DNA of 64,000 nucleotides from Bacteroidota bacterium (GTDB lineage: Bacteria > Bacteroidota > Bacteroidia > Flavobacteriales > Flavobacteriaceae), in the NCBI GenBank assembly GCA_027592025.1, contig JAQCIQ010000002.1, forward strand, positions 1 to 64,000, in the 5' to 3' direction. The notes beneath the pieces were generated by a model. That model ran no database searches. It was given only the letters and a program-made list of their open reading frames with translations, and was not told the DNA's origin. Below are positions 28,648 through 37,580 of this stretch, one piece after another. Position 1 is the first letter of the stretch. Every line of letters starts with the position of its first letter. Made by a program: the position numbers and the translations under genes.

Positions 28648-30509
28648 TCAGAAAATACCTCTTAGGTGGTTTAATTCTCGCTGTAGGGCTAATCTATATC
28701 GTCAAGCTTTTTATGCTGCAAGTAGTCACCACTGAGGGGTATGATATTGAAAATGACAATGCGGTGCGCAAGGAATTTATCTATCCGAAACGCGGTTACA
28801 TTTTTGATCGCAACGGCACATTGCTGGTGGCTAACGAGGCCTCTTATGACGTTATGGTAATCCCGAGAGAGGTTAAACCTATGGACACCCTAGAATTTTG
28901 TAATATTCTAAAAATAGACCTCGGAAAATTCGAAAGTACTTTAGAAAAAGCCAGACGATATTCTCCGCGTTTACCATCTGTTTTTGTGCCTCAGCTCGCC
29001 AAAGAAGAGTATGCCATGCTGGCAGAAAAAATGCATAAATTCCAAGGTTTTTATATTCAAAAACGGGACATCAGGGATTACAAAACCGATTATGGCGCCA
29101 ATGTTCTAGGCTTTATTGCAGAGGTTAACAACAATACCATCGAAAATGACCCCTACTACAACTTAGGCGATTTGATAGGAAAACAAGGCATTGAAAAATC
29201 ATATGAAGAACTGCTTAGGGGCAAAAAAGGGGTGCGTTACATACAAAAAGACCGGTTCAACAGAAATATTGGTTCTGTCAACAATGGCCTATATGACACC
29301 ATGCCAGTTCCAGGCAAAGACCTGACTATTACTCTGGACATTGACCTTCAAGCCTATGGAGAGCAACTGATGACTAAAAAACGAGGTGGGATAGTTGCCA
29401 TTGATCCAAAAACAGGAGAGATCCTAGCACTTGTTTCTGCCCCAAGTTACAAGCCTCAACTGCTGGTTGGGAGACAACGGTCGACGAATTACAACATTCT
29501 CAATTCCGACACCATCAATCGCCCTTTATTCGATCGAGGTCTTTTACAAATGGTCCCACCAGGATCACCTTTTAAGACGCTGACAGGTCTCGTTGGTCTT
29601 CAAGAGGGGGTTTGTGATCCTAATCAGATATACTTTTGTTCAGGGGCTTATGTTTACGGTAGAAATAACCGAAGAATGGTATGCCATTGTGGAGGTGGTG
29701 CCAGAGATTTAAAATTGGCCATCTCAAAATCATGTAATTCCTATTTCGCAAACCTTTATAGAAAGATAATTGAAAAATACCCCACTGCTACGGAAGGAAT
29801 GAATGCTTGGAGTAAACACCTCAAGAGTTTTGGTCTAGGTGACTTTTTAGGCTATGATTTGCCCATTGGCAAAAAAGGAATGATCCCTACAGGTGATTAT
29901 TACAACAAGCAATATCCTGATTTCAGATGGGGGGCGACCACGACCTTATCCAATTCCATAGGTCAAGGTGAGGTATTGACCACTCCTATACAAATGGCAA
30001 ACTGGGTTGCTGCAATTGCCAACAGAGGTTATTATATTAAACCTCATATGCTTAAACCTTCGAATAATTATGAGATCGATTCTAGCTATGAGAACCGAAT
30101 TTACACAACCGTTTCTCCAGAATACTTCGATCCGATCATTGAAGGCATGGCCGAAGTGTTTATATCTGGAACGGCCTATTTTCTTAACGTCCCAGGAATA
30201 AATATTTGCGGAAAAACAGGAACAGCAGAAAATTTTACCAAAATCAATGGCAAGAGAGTACAGTTAACTGATCATTCCATTTTTATGGCCTTCGCCCCAA
30301 AAGAAGACCCAAAAATTGCCATTGCCGTATTCGTTGAAAACGGATATTTTGGCGCCCGATGGGCTGGAAGAATTTCTAGTCTGATGATTGAAAAATATCT
30401 CAAAGGCGAGGTCAGCCTGAAAGCCATGGAGGCTTTAGTTCTGGAGAAAAGTCTTGAAGATGAATATCTCAAACCCTTTAGCGGCAAATCCTTTTATATC
30501 AATCAATAA
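28644..30509 (+). CDS. mrdA: Penicillin-binding protein 2 (peptidoglycan DD-transpeptidase)
   Basis: This 621-residue class B PBP is the transpeptidase of the elongasome. An N-terminal transmembrane helix (about 5-25) is followed by the pedestal region (KRGYIFDRNGTLL). The transpeptidase domain has S308-x-x-K311 (PPGSPFKTL), S363-C-N365 (SKSCNSYF) and CGKTGTAEN. Several cysteines lie between the S-x-x-K and S-x-N boxes (FCSGAYV and MVCHCGG), as in other Bacteroidota PBP2. It lies directly before rodA, its partner glycosyltransferase, with no bases between. Confidence 0.97.
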   Translation: MIRKYLLGGLILAVGLIYIVKLFMLQVVTTEGYDIENDNAVRKEFIYPKRGYIFDRNGTLLVANEASYDVMVIPREVKPMDTLEFCNILKIDLGKFESTLEKARRYSPRLPSVFVPQLAKEEYAMLAEKMHKFQGFYIQKRDIRDYKTDYGANVLGFIAEVNNNTIENDPYYNLGDLIGKQGIEKSYEELLRGKKGVRYIQKDRFNRNIGSVNNGLYDTMPVPGKDLTITLDIDLQAYGEQLMTKKRGGIVAIDPKTGEILALVSAPSYKPQLLVGRQRSTNYNILNSDTINRPLFDRGLLQMVPPGSPFKTLTGLVGLQEGVCDPNQIYFCSGAYVYGRNNRRMVCHCGGGARDLKLAISKSCNSYFANLYRKIIEKYPTATEGMNAWSKHLKSFGLGDFLGYDLPIGKKGMIPTGDYYNKQYPDFRWGATTTLSNSIGQGEVLTTPIQMANWVAAIANRGYYIKPHMLKPSNNYEIDSSYENRIYTTVSPEYFDPIIEGMAEVFISGTAYFLNVPGINICGKTGTAENFTKINGKRVQLTDHSIFMAFAPKEDPKIAIAVFVENGYFGARWAGRISSLMIEKYLKGEVSLKAMEALVLEKSLEDEYLKPFSGKSFYINQ

Positions 30510-31790
30510 ATGAGACTGGCACGAGAACATAAAAACAAATTTGACTTCCTCTCCATTGGGATTTACCTCGTGCTGATTGGTTTTGGTTGGCTCAACATCT
30601 ACGCTGCTACTGTTGGAGGTAATGTTGGAAGCATATTTGACTTATCCCAACCTTATGGCAAACAGCTGCTGTTCATTGGCCTATCGCTCTTAATGGCCTT
30701 TGTGATTTTTGCAATTGATGCAAAATTCTATGAGCGGTTTGCCAGTATCATCTATTTGGCAGGGCTTGTACTGTTGCTTGGACTTTTTGTGATTGGAAAA
30801 GAAATCAATGGGGCAACCTCATGGTATGCTATAGGCAGTTTTACGCTACAACCTAGTGAATTTGTAAAAGTAGCCGTTTGTTTGGCACTTGCCAAATACC
30901 TCAGCGACATGCAAACAAGTATCGCTAGACCACTTGATCAGTTGAATTCAATCCTATTGGTTTTGATTCCTTCCTTTTTAATATTACTTCAGAATGACGC
31001 GGGTAGTACACTGGTTTTCCTGAGTTTCTTTTTTGTCATGTTCAGAGAGGGTTTGCCTAATTTACATTTATACATCCTCGTTTTTATAGCTTGTTTGGCA
31101 CTATTTGCAATCAAGTTCGGGATAGTCTATGCCATTGGTTTTTCCACGGCCATACTACTGCTTCAGCCATTCATTTCAAAAGGCAAATACAAATTGAAGT
31201 TGTGGCGTTTTTTGGCCATTATAGGATCTGGGGTTGTGGCCGTTTTAGTAAGATATTTTTACGCCAATATTTTACAACCGCATCAGAGAGATCGTCTGGA
31301 TCTTTGGCTAGGATTCGAGGACGACCCTGAAAAGCTAGCCAGTTTGAGAAGAACTGTTTTGTACAATTTGAATGAATCTCAAAAGGCCATCAGCTCTGGA
31401 GGGTTCACTGGTAAAGGCTTTCTCGAAGGTACCAGAACCATAGGAAATTTTGTGCCCGAACAGCATACGGATTATATTTTCAGTACAGTTGGAGAAGAAT
31501 GGGGGTTTTTGGGCAGCAGCTTGGTGGTCATTCTTTTTATGGGACTCATGCTCAGGGTCTTGTATTTGGCAAATTTGCAGAAAAACCCCTTCAGTCGAAT
31601 CTATGGGATGGGAGTAGTTGCAGTATTTTTTACCCACTTCACCATTAATATTGGAATGGTAATAGGCCTCTTCCCTACGGTTGGAATACCCCTCCCCTTT
31701 TTCAGTTATGGAGGATCTTCACTATGGGGGTTTACTATTTTACTTTTTATTTTTCTGAAACTCGATTCGAACAGACTGAACGAATGGTAA
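30510..31790 (+). CDS. rodA: Peptidoglycan glycosyltransferase RodA (SEDS family)
   Basis: This 426-residue SEDS polymerase has about ten transmembrane helices. SEDS signatures are present: GKEINGATSWYAIGSFTLQPSEF, the conserved periplasmic loop with FVPEQHTDYIFSTVGEEWGF, and GIPLPFFSYGGSSLWG at the C-terminus. It forms the glycan polymerase/transpeptidase pair with PBP2 encoded just upstream. It ends 7 bases before the convergent gldC. Confidence 0.96.
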   Translation: MRLAREHKNKFDFLSIGIYLVLIGFGWLNIYAATVGGNVGSIFDLSQPYGKQLLFIGLSLLMAFVIFAIDAKFYERFASIIYLAGLVLLLGLFVIGKEINGATSWYAIGSFTLQPSEFVKVAVCLALAKYLSDMQTSIARPLDQLNSILLVLIPSFLILLQNDAGSTLVFLSFFFVMFREGLPNLHLYILVFIACLALFAIKFGIVYAIGFSTAILLLQPFISKGKYKLKLWRFLAIIGSGVVAVLVRYFYANILQPHQRDRLDLWLGFEDDPEKLASLRRTVLYNLNESQKAISSGGFTGKGFLEGTRTIGNFVPEQHTDYIFSTVGEEWGFLGSSLVVILFMGLMLRVLYLANLQKNPFSRIYGMGVVAVFFTHFTINIGMVIGLFPTVGIPLPFFSYGGSSLWGFTILLFIFLKLDSNRLNEW

Positions 31791-31797
31791 CTTATGA

Positions 31798-32124
31798 TTA
31801 CTTTTTGAGTTCAAGTTTTTCGGCGAAGTACTCGCAGAAATCTTTCATCGTGTCACTCATTTTATCGTCTTGAGTGGCTCTCAAATAAGTGTCGCTCATG
31901 GCCATCAGCGTTTGATAGAAAAACATCTTCATTTGATCCACTGGCATGTCCTTGGTCCACAAGTCTATCCTGAGCGCATTTTGAGCCTCGTGATCCCAAA
32001 CAGAAAGTAAAAATGCCTTTGCCTCAGCGGCGCGAACCCCTCCGTCTTCCGCATTCCATCTGAGTTTTTCGGGCACGCGGTTTTCATCCAATTCTACCAG
32101 TAATTCAATTTTTGAAGTAGTCAT
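31798..32124 (-). CDS. gldC: Gliding motility protein GldC
   Basis: This 108-residue soluble protein has family segments IELLVELDENRVPEKLRWNA and RIDLWTKDMPVDQMKMFFYQ. GldC enhances gliding and is usually encoded just after gldB, as here (9 bases apart). Its biochemical role is unknown. Confidence 0.93.
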   Translation of the reverse strand: MTTSKIELLVELDENRVPEKLRWNAEDGGVRAAEAKAFLLSVWDHEAQNALRIDLWTKDMPVDQMKMFFYQTLMAMSDTYLRATQDDKMSDTMKDFCEYFAEKLELKK

Positions 32125-32133
32125 AAGTTTGTT

Positions 32134-33108
32134 TTAAGGTTTGTATTTCGCCTTATTAAAAATAACCTCAGGTCGGGTAGTCAACAAACCCTTTAAGTCA
32201 GTTTCTGCCCTTTCCATAAAGGATTTAACAATCTGAAGGCCAAGGTACTTGCCAACTCCTCCAGGAGATTCCCTGTCGATTTCTAAGTAGAACTTTGAAA
32301 ATGGTGCTAGGGCAACAAAGCGGTTATATAATTGAGGTTCTGTCGAGAACAAAAAATCATTAGTAATGAAGTATTCCCAGAGGAAACGAGCATTAGCCTC
32401 AGTCCATTCATATTCGCCGTCGGTATATCCTAGCAGCAAAGCTTCAGAACTGCTAGGGCTCAATTGTTGGGCAGCGTAAAGTTTTTGACCTTCCTGTACC
32501 ATTGCCTCAACCAAAGTAGGTCTATTGATTGGAGGAATAATTTGTGAGGCAAATTCCAAAGCCAATTCAGGTGCAATCCTATCCTTTGTCATTCCAATTT
32601 TAATATAATCATAGACTCCTGAGTAAAGTGCATTTTCTGAACCTAAAAAAGTGTCCAATGACACTACAATCACAGAGTCCGTCAATATGACTTTATGGCG
32701 ATAGTCTACCTCCGAAGTGGTAGTTACAACGGTACTTGGGAGCTTGGTTTCAGGGAAGTAATATTTGATGTGTTGAAAAACCGATCTCAAATCTTCTTCC
32801 AATTCATCATTATTCGGAAATACCTTAGCGACTTCCTGTTCTAATTCCGACTGTAGGCTGTCCTTTAATTTAGCTTCCCAAATGCTATCTGGAACTTGTT
32901 CAGGAAAAAAATAGGGGTATTTTATTTTGATGTCCTTCAATCCTTCAGGCTCCGTTTGGGCAAACTCCAAATCGAAACGATAGAGCTTGAACTCCACCGG
33001 AATTTGACTTATTGCATGTTCTCTTTTATCGTCGGTACAAGAAAAGCACATCACAATCAGGATTGCTGCCCCGTAAGAGATAAAAACAGACCTGTTTAAA
33101 AACTGCAT
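32134..33108 (-). CDS. gldB: Gliding motility lipoprotein GldB
   Basis: GldB is a membrane lipoprotein required for gliding in Flavobacterium. I start at the ATG at 33108 (324 residues); a frame three codons longer begins with TTG. The signal (FISYGAAILIVMCFSC) ends at a cysteine with an imperfect lipobox. Characteristic regions are IPVEFKLYRFDLEF, LRSVFQHIKYYFPETKLP and WEYFITNDFLFSTEPQLY. The fold resembles DUF2268-like metallopeptidases, but I see no HExxH. The order nadE / gldB-gldC is the same as in characterised gliders. Confidence 0.93.
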   Translation of the reverse strand: MQFLNRSVFISYGAAILIVMCFSCTDDKREHAISQIPVEFKLYRFDLEFAQTEPEGLKDIKIKYPYFFPEQVPDSIWEAKLKDSLQSELEQEVAKVFPNNDELEEDLRSVFQHIKYYFPETKLPSTVVTTTSEVDYRHKVILTDSVIVVSLDTFLGSENALYSGVYDYIKIGMTKDRIAPELALEFASQIIPPINRPTLVEAMVQEGQKLYAAQQLSPSSSEALLLGYTDGEYEWTEANARFLWEYFITNDFLFSTEPQLYNRFVALAPFSKFYLEIDRESPGGVGKYLGLQIVKSFMERAETDLKGLLTTRPEVIFNKAKYKP

Positions 33109-33141
33109 TTTTTTCAACTTGATAAAACCTTTAACTTAGCA

Positions 33142-33149
33142 CAAAAATA
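33142..33149 (-). promoter_or_regulatory. Predicted gldBC promoter -7 element
   Basis: TATTTTTG on the minus strand matches TAnnTTTG exactly and lies 33 bases before the gldB ATG at 33108. The -33 half is not clear. Confidence 0.45.
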
Positions 33150-33199
33150 AGGTACTTTAATTAGAACATTTCTTAAACTTATCCTTAAACTTTTTTCAA

Positions 33200-33997
33200 A
33201 TGTTGAAATATCCAAAGTTAGTATCGGAACACATCGTGTCTTGGTTAAGCAATTACGCCCATTCCGCAAAGGCTGATGGCTTCGTTGTGGGGATATCGGG
33301 AGGAATTGACTCGGCGGTTACGGCTAGTTTGTGCGCTCGCACAGGGCTCAAAGTTTGGGGCATCGAAATGCCCATTCACCAGCACCCGGATCACGTAACA
33401 CGAGCTCAGCAAATGCAAGCACAGCTCGACTTCGATTTCGACAATTTTGAAACCCTAAGAATAGATTTAACTCCAGTTTTTGAATCTTTCGTTACCTCTA
33501 ATCACCTTAAATCAGAGAACGATAGAACTGCTTTGCCACTGGCCAATTCGCGGGCTCGCCTCCGGATGACCACCTTGTATTTTCATGCCACCATGAACAA
33601 TGGACTCGTTGCAGGTACTGGCAACAAGGTCGAAGATTTTGGTGTAGGATTTTACACAAAATACGGAGACGGTGGTGTTGACCTTTCTCCTATTGCGGAT
33701 TTGATGAAATCTGAAGTGTACGAATTGGGACACTATTTGGGCGTGCCCAATAGCATTCTAAAGGCCTCGCCGAGTGATGGGCTATTTGGAGACGCGCGAA
33801 CTGATGAAGATCAAATCGGAGCCAGCTATGACGAGTTAGAATGGGCCATGACAGCGCAAAAGCAAGGCAAACTGGTCAGTGATTATTCTGGACGTCAGAA
33901 AGAAGTGATGGAGATTTACGTCAATTTTAATCAAAAAAATCAACACAAGATGAATCCCATTCCAGTGTGTCAGATTCCTTCTCATTTGAAAAGATAG
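33200..33997 (+). CDS. nadE: Ammonia-dependent NAD+ synthetase
   Basis: This 265-residue enzyme amidates nicotinic acid adenine dinucleotide to NAD+. It carries the PP-loop GISGGIDSAVTASLCARTG and the NaAD/ATP contact regions TGNKVEDFGVGFYTKYGDGGVDL and KASPSDGLFGDARTDEDQIG. No glutaminase domain is attached, so ammonia must be supplied directly or by another protein. It diverges from gldB and is followed after 3 bases by a response regulator. Confidence 0.95.
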   Translation: MLKYPKLVSEHIVSWLSNYAHSAKADGFVVGISGGIDSAVTASLCARTGLKVWGIEMPIHQHPDHVTRAQQMQAQLDFDFDNFETLRIDLTPVFESFVTSNHLKSENDRTALPLANSRARLRMTTLYFHATMNNGLVAGTGNKVEDFGVGFYTKYGDGGVDLSPIADLMKSEVYELGHYLGVPNSILKASPSDGLFGDARTDEDQIGASYDELEWAMTAQKQGKLVSDYSGRQKEVMEIYVNFNQKNQHKMNPIPVCQIPSHLKR

Positions 33998-34000
33998 AAG

Positions 34001-34636
34001 ATGCCCATCAAACTCTTACTTGCGACACAATTTCCTATCATTACGTTGGGATTCGAAAAACTACTTTCAGATAGCCCTGAGTTTAAAATTGTGGGTAAAG
34101 TCGACAATCAAACGTCGTTGATGGACGTCCTCAAATCCTCATCTCCTGATGTTTTGATCTTAGATTTAGAAATGGTTAAAATCAACAGTCTGAATATGAT
34201 CAAACGGATTCACAAGTATCATCGAAAGTTAAAAATTTTAGCACTATCCTCCAAGCCTGAGGCCATATATGCCTTGAGCATCATTAGAGCAGGAGGTTCA
34301 GGATTCATGAGTAAATCTTCCACTCCAAAGGTTATTCCCAACATCATAAAGAAAGTTTTTAACAACGAAATTTACATTAGTGCAGCTCTGGCTAAGTTCT
34401 TAACCTTTAATGAAGAGGGTGAATTGAACACCAATTCTATAATGCTGTCTAACAGAGAAATGGAAGTATTGCAGTTCATTTACCAAGGCATGAATAACGT
34501 GACCATCGCCAAAAATTTGGAGATCAATGATAAAACGGTCGGCACCTACAAAAGTCGGTTGATGAAAAAATTGGGTGTGACCAATACCGTAGCGTTGATT
34601 AAAAGGGCAGAATCTATGGGAATTAGCAGCCTATAA
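34001..34636 (+). CDS. LuxR/NarL-type response regulator with atypical receiver
   Basis: This 211-residue protein has an N-terminal receiver (1-120) and a C-terminal LuxR-type HTH (about 148-205, LSNREMEVLQFIYQGMNNVTIAKNLEINDKTV is the conserved region). The phospho-acceptor D55 (VLILD), S83 and K105 are present. The acidic pair that normally binds Mg2+ at the end of strand 1 is replaced by T9-Q10 (LLLATQFP in place of VDDHP). Phosphorylation is therefore doubtful. No kinase gene is adjacent. It follows nadE by 3 bases and its stop overlaps the convergent dnaG by 6 bases. Confidence 0.88.
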   Translation: MPIKLLLATQFPIITLGFEKLLSDSPEFKIVGKVDNQTSLMDVLKSSSPDVLILDLEMVKINSLNMIKRIHKYHRKLKILALSSKPEAIYALSIIRAGGSGFMSKSSTPKVIPNIIKKVFNNEIYISAALAKFLTFNEEGELNTNSIMLSNREMEVLQFIYQGMNNVTIAKNLEINDKTVGTYKSRLMKKLGVTNTVALIKRAESMGISSL

Positions 34637-36592
34637 AACCCGGTTTAATTTTCTAGAAAGTAGCCTTTTGAGGTTGGAGTAATTCATCACATCTTCCAAA
34701 ATTTCCTTGTGATCTTCTTCATGGTCATTGGTTTTGGACTGAAATTCCATGATTTTTAAGTCAATCAAAAAACATCTTAAGCTCAAAATTGTTTCATTGA
34801 CCAATTGCCCTATTTTCCCATCCTTGCTCTGAGGAAAAATATTTTTTCTTTCCCAATCGTGCAAATGATATCTTTCGTGATCCATCAATATTGTTGTCAT
34901 GATTTCTGCCAAGTCTGTCGGCACCTTACTCACTAAATTTTGAGGCAGGTCGGAAGGATTTTGATTGAGGCTCTCAATAATGGTAAAATATAAACCCTTG
35001 AATTGCTCGTTAGAAAAGACCATTTCATCCTCTTGCAAATCGAGAAATATTTTTTCGAACACCTTGATTTGCTGTTTGAAAGGTTCTAACTCTAACTCTC
35101 CTGATTCTGTTTCTTTTAGCAACAAATCCTCAAATTCGGCCTCTTGATTGCCGTACAGGAGCAGCAGTTCGATAATTTTTCGTTCCAATTCATACTGGAT
35201 GTCAACCTTGGGAGCTTTTGGTTTGTGAGTTACTACTTCAAAAGGCTTTTGAGGGTCCTTAAAAGCTTCTCTAGCCTCTTTCACTTGGCGTTGTGTCAAT
35301 TGCGCTAAGGTGCTGAACAAAACCGCCTCTCCAATGTCCATAATCTGTGCACAAGACCTGATATAAACCTCACGTTGTATGTCGTTTGGAATTTTCGAAA
35401 TGCTGTTCACCATGTCATTGATGGTTGCTGCTTTTTTAACAGGATCGTTATTGGATTCTGCCATCAACATTCTCGCCTTGTAGGTGATGAAATCTTTAGA
35501 GTTTTCTTTGAGGTAATGATCGATCACATCTTTTGGGTGTTCTTTGGCAAAACTGTCAGGGTCTTCTCCATCAGGAAAACTGCATACCCTAACATTCATT
35601 CCTTGTTCTAGAATCAAATCAATCCCTCGCATCGCGGCTCGAGCGCCAGCTGCATCGCCGTCAAATAGCACTGTGATATTATTGGTCAACCTACTGATTA
35701 GCCGGATTTGATCAGGAGTAAGTGCAGTTCCTGAAGAAGCGACAACATTGGTGATCCCTTTTTGATGCAATTGGATCACGTCAGTGTAACCCTCAACCAA
35801 ATAACAATTGTCCTCTTTGGCGATTTGTTGTTTGGCAAAATAGATGCCGTACAACACTTTACCCTTGGAATAAATAGAACTTTCTGGTGAGTTCAAATAT
35901 TTTGCCGCGGTCTTGGAACTGCCCAAAATGCGCCCTCCAAAGCCCAAAATTCTTCCCGATAGACTGTGTATCGGAAACATGACCCTCCCCTTGAATCGGT
36001 CAAATTTCTTGTCCTCTTTGACAATAGTCAATCCCGTTTGTTCCAGAAATTCCAATTGATAGCCTTTCTCCAAAGCCTCATCGGTAAAAGCCTGCCATTC
36101 GTCAGGGGAATAGCCCAATTGAAAGGTCTTGATTGTTTCGGGAGTAAATCCACGTTCGACGAAATAACTCAACGCAATGGCCCTTCCTTCTTCACTTTGG
36201 TTCAGTTGTCTTTCGAAAAATTCAGCAGCAAATGTGTTGACCAAAAACATGCTTTCTCTGGCATCCATTGCAGCCTTGTCCTCGTCTGTCTGCTCGGTCT
36301 CCTCAATTTCAATGTTGTATTTCTGAGCCAAATATCGAATTGCTTCTGGATAGGTGAAGTGCTCATGCTCCATCAAAAAGGAAACTGCTGTTCCCCCCTT
36401 TCCACTTGAAAAATCCTTCCAAATTTGTTTGACAGGAGACACCATAAAACTAGGTGATCGTTCATCGGTAAAAGGACTCAAACCTTTGAAATTACTCCCA
36501 GACTTTTTCAATTGCACAAAGTCGCCAATCACCTCCTCAACTCGGGCTGCTTCGAAAACTGCGTCAATAGTTTGTCTTGAAATCAAGGTCAT
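34631..36592 (-). CDS. dnaG: DNA primase DnaG
   Basis: DnaG makes the RNA primers for replication. The 653-residue protein has an N-terminal CHC2-type domain, then the Toprim polymerase core (CYLVEGYTDVIQLHQKG, VASSGTALTPDQI, LFDGDAAGARAA) and a C-terminal helical DnaB-binding region. The N-terminal domain keeps the fold-specific GLSPFTDERSPSF and FSSGKGG, but every zinc ligand is replaced: Cys to S39, His to T42, Cys to D60, Cys to S63. I recall the same wording in other Flavobacteriia, so it is probably lineage-wide. It overlaps the end of the convergent response regulator. Confidence 0.96.
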   Translation of the reverse strand: MTLISRQTIDAVFEAARVEEVIGDFVQLKKSGSNFKGLSPFTDERSPSFMVSPVKQIWKDFSSGKGGTAVSFLMEHEHFTYPEAIRYLAQKYNIEIEETEQTDEDKAAMDARESMFLVNTFAAEFFERQLNQSEEGRAIALSYFVERGFTPETIKTFQLGYSPDEWQAFTDEALEKGYQLEFLEQTGLTIVKEDKKFDRFKGRVMFPIHSLSGRILGFGGRILGSSKTAAKYLNSPESSIYSKGKVLYGIYFAKQQIAKEDNCYLVEGYTDVIQLHQKGITNVVASSGTALTPDQIRLISRLTNNITVLFDGDAAGARAAMRGIDLILEQGMNVRVCSFPDGEDPDSFAKEHPKDVIDHYLKENSKDFITYKARMLMAESNNDPVKKAATINDMVNSISKIPNDIQREVYIRSCAQIMDIGEAVLFSTLAQLTQRQVKEAREAFKDPQKPFEVVTHKPKAPKVDIQYELERKIIELLLLYGNQEAEFEDLLLKETESGELELEPFKQQIKVFEKIFLDLQEDEMVFSNEQFKGLYFTIIESLNQNPSDLPQNLVSKVPTDLAEIMTTILMDHERYHLHDWERKNIFPQSKDGKIGQLVNETILSLRCFLIDLKIMEFQSKTNDHEEDHKEILEDVMNYSNLKRLLSRKLNRVL

Positions 36593-36700
36593 CTGAATAA
36601 GACTCTAAAAATAGCACAATTTGTCTGAAGTGTTAAAATCTATCTGAAACAGTTTCAATTCTATTGCTTTTTGTAAATTTAAAGTCCAAATCTTATTGTA

Positions 36701-37576
36701 ATGCCTAAAATCAGCCTACTTCTAGTCACTCTTTTTGCGTTCACCTTTGCCAATGCTCAATCTTATGAAGAGGATGGAGAAATCCATTTGCTTGGACCTA
36801 TAGGCATCCGACAAATTGAAGCCCAACCTCCATATAACCAGTGGTTTGCCGATAATGCCAAGAAATTTGAATTGCCTGAGAGAGACTATGACGATTTGCG
36901 TCAAAAGTTAAACGCTCTGGAAGTCAATGTCTATTTTGGAACCTGGTGTGGCGACAGTCAAAATTGGGTTCCACAATTGATTAGACTGTGGGACAAGCTG
37001 TCACTAGACCGGGCAAAATTGCATCTTATCGCTCTTGACGGGCGTTCGGAACATTACAAGCAAGGCCCCAATGGTGAAGAAAAGGGGCAAAGAATTCATC
37101 GTGTGCCAGTGTTTCAATTTATGAAAAACGGGCAAGAGGTAGGTCGCATTGTAGAAACCCCAAAAAACGATTTGCTTACTGATGTGGCTCAAATTGCCTT
37201 TGGCTATCCTTCCATACCGAATTTTCGCGCTGCCAACTACTTCATGTCGCAGATTGACGAACGTGGCACTGACGACATCAAAACAAACCTGTACGCCCAT
37301 TATCGAAAAATCATGCCTTGGGTAGACGACCTGAATGAAATGAACACCTTGGGCAATGTCTATCTGCGTGCCGGTCGTATGGAGGAGGCAGTTATGGTAT
37401 TTTCGCTCAATGCCTCCTTTTTTCCAGAAGAAGTGCACACCAACCGCATGTTGGCCCGGGCAGAAGAAAAAGCAGGCCTACTGGATGCTGCGAAAAAATC
37501 CTATCAGAAAATACTGCGTTTGGAACCAGAGAATGCCGAAGCCAAAAATGCCTTGGAAAGACTCGAAGCGGAGTAA
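36701..37576 (+). CDS. Secreted thioredoxin-fold protein with C-terminal TPR
   Basis: This 291-residue protein has a Sec signal peptide (1-19, ending FANAQ). A thioredoxin-like domain with FGTWCGDSQNW follows, a C-x-x-S site rather than C-x-x-C, plus the cis-proline region HRVPVFQFM. The C-terminal 80 residues contain two TPR-like units (LGNVYLRAGRMEEAVMVFSL and AEEKAGLLDAAKKSYQKILR). A single-cysteine site would favour thiol isomerase, peroxidase-like or binding roles over disulfide reduction. Substrate is unknown. Confidence 0.8.
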   Translation: MPKISLLLVTLFAFTFANAQSYEEDGEIHLLGPIGIRQIEAQPPYNQWFADNAKKFELPERDYDDLRQKLNALEVNVYFGTWCGDSQNWVPQLIRLWDKLSLDRAKLHLIALDGRSEHYKQGPNGEEKGQRIHRVPVFQFMKNGQEVGRIVETPKNDLLTDVAQIAFGYPSIPNFRAANYFMSQIDERGTDDIKTNLYAHYRKIMPWVDDLNEMNTLGNVYLRAGRMEEAVMVFSLNASFFPEEVHTNRMLARAEEKAGLLDAAKKSYQKILRLEPENAEAKNALERLEAE

Positions 37577-37580
37577 TGAC

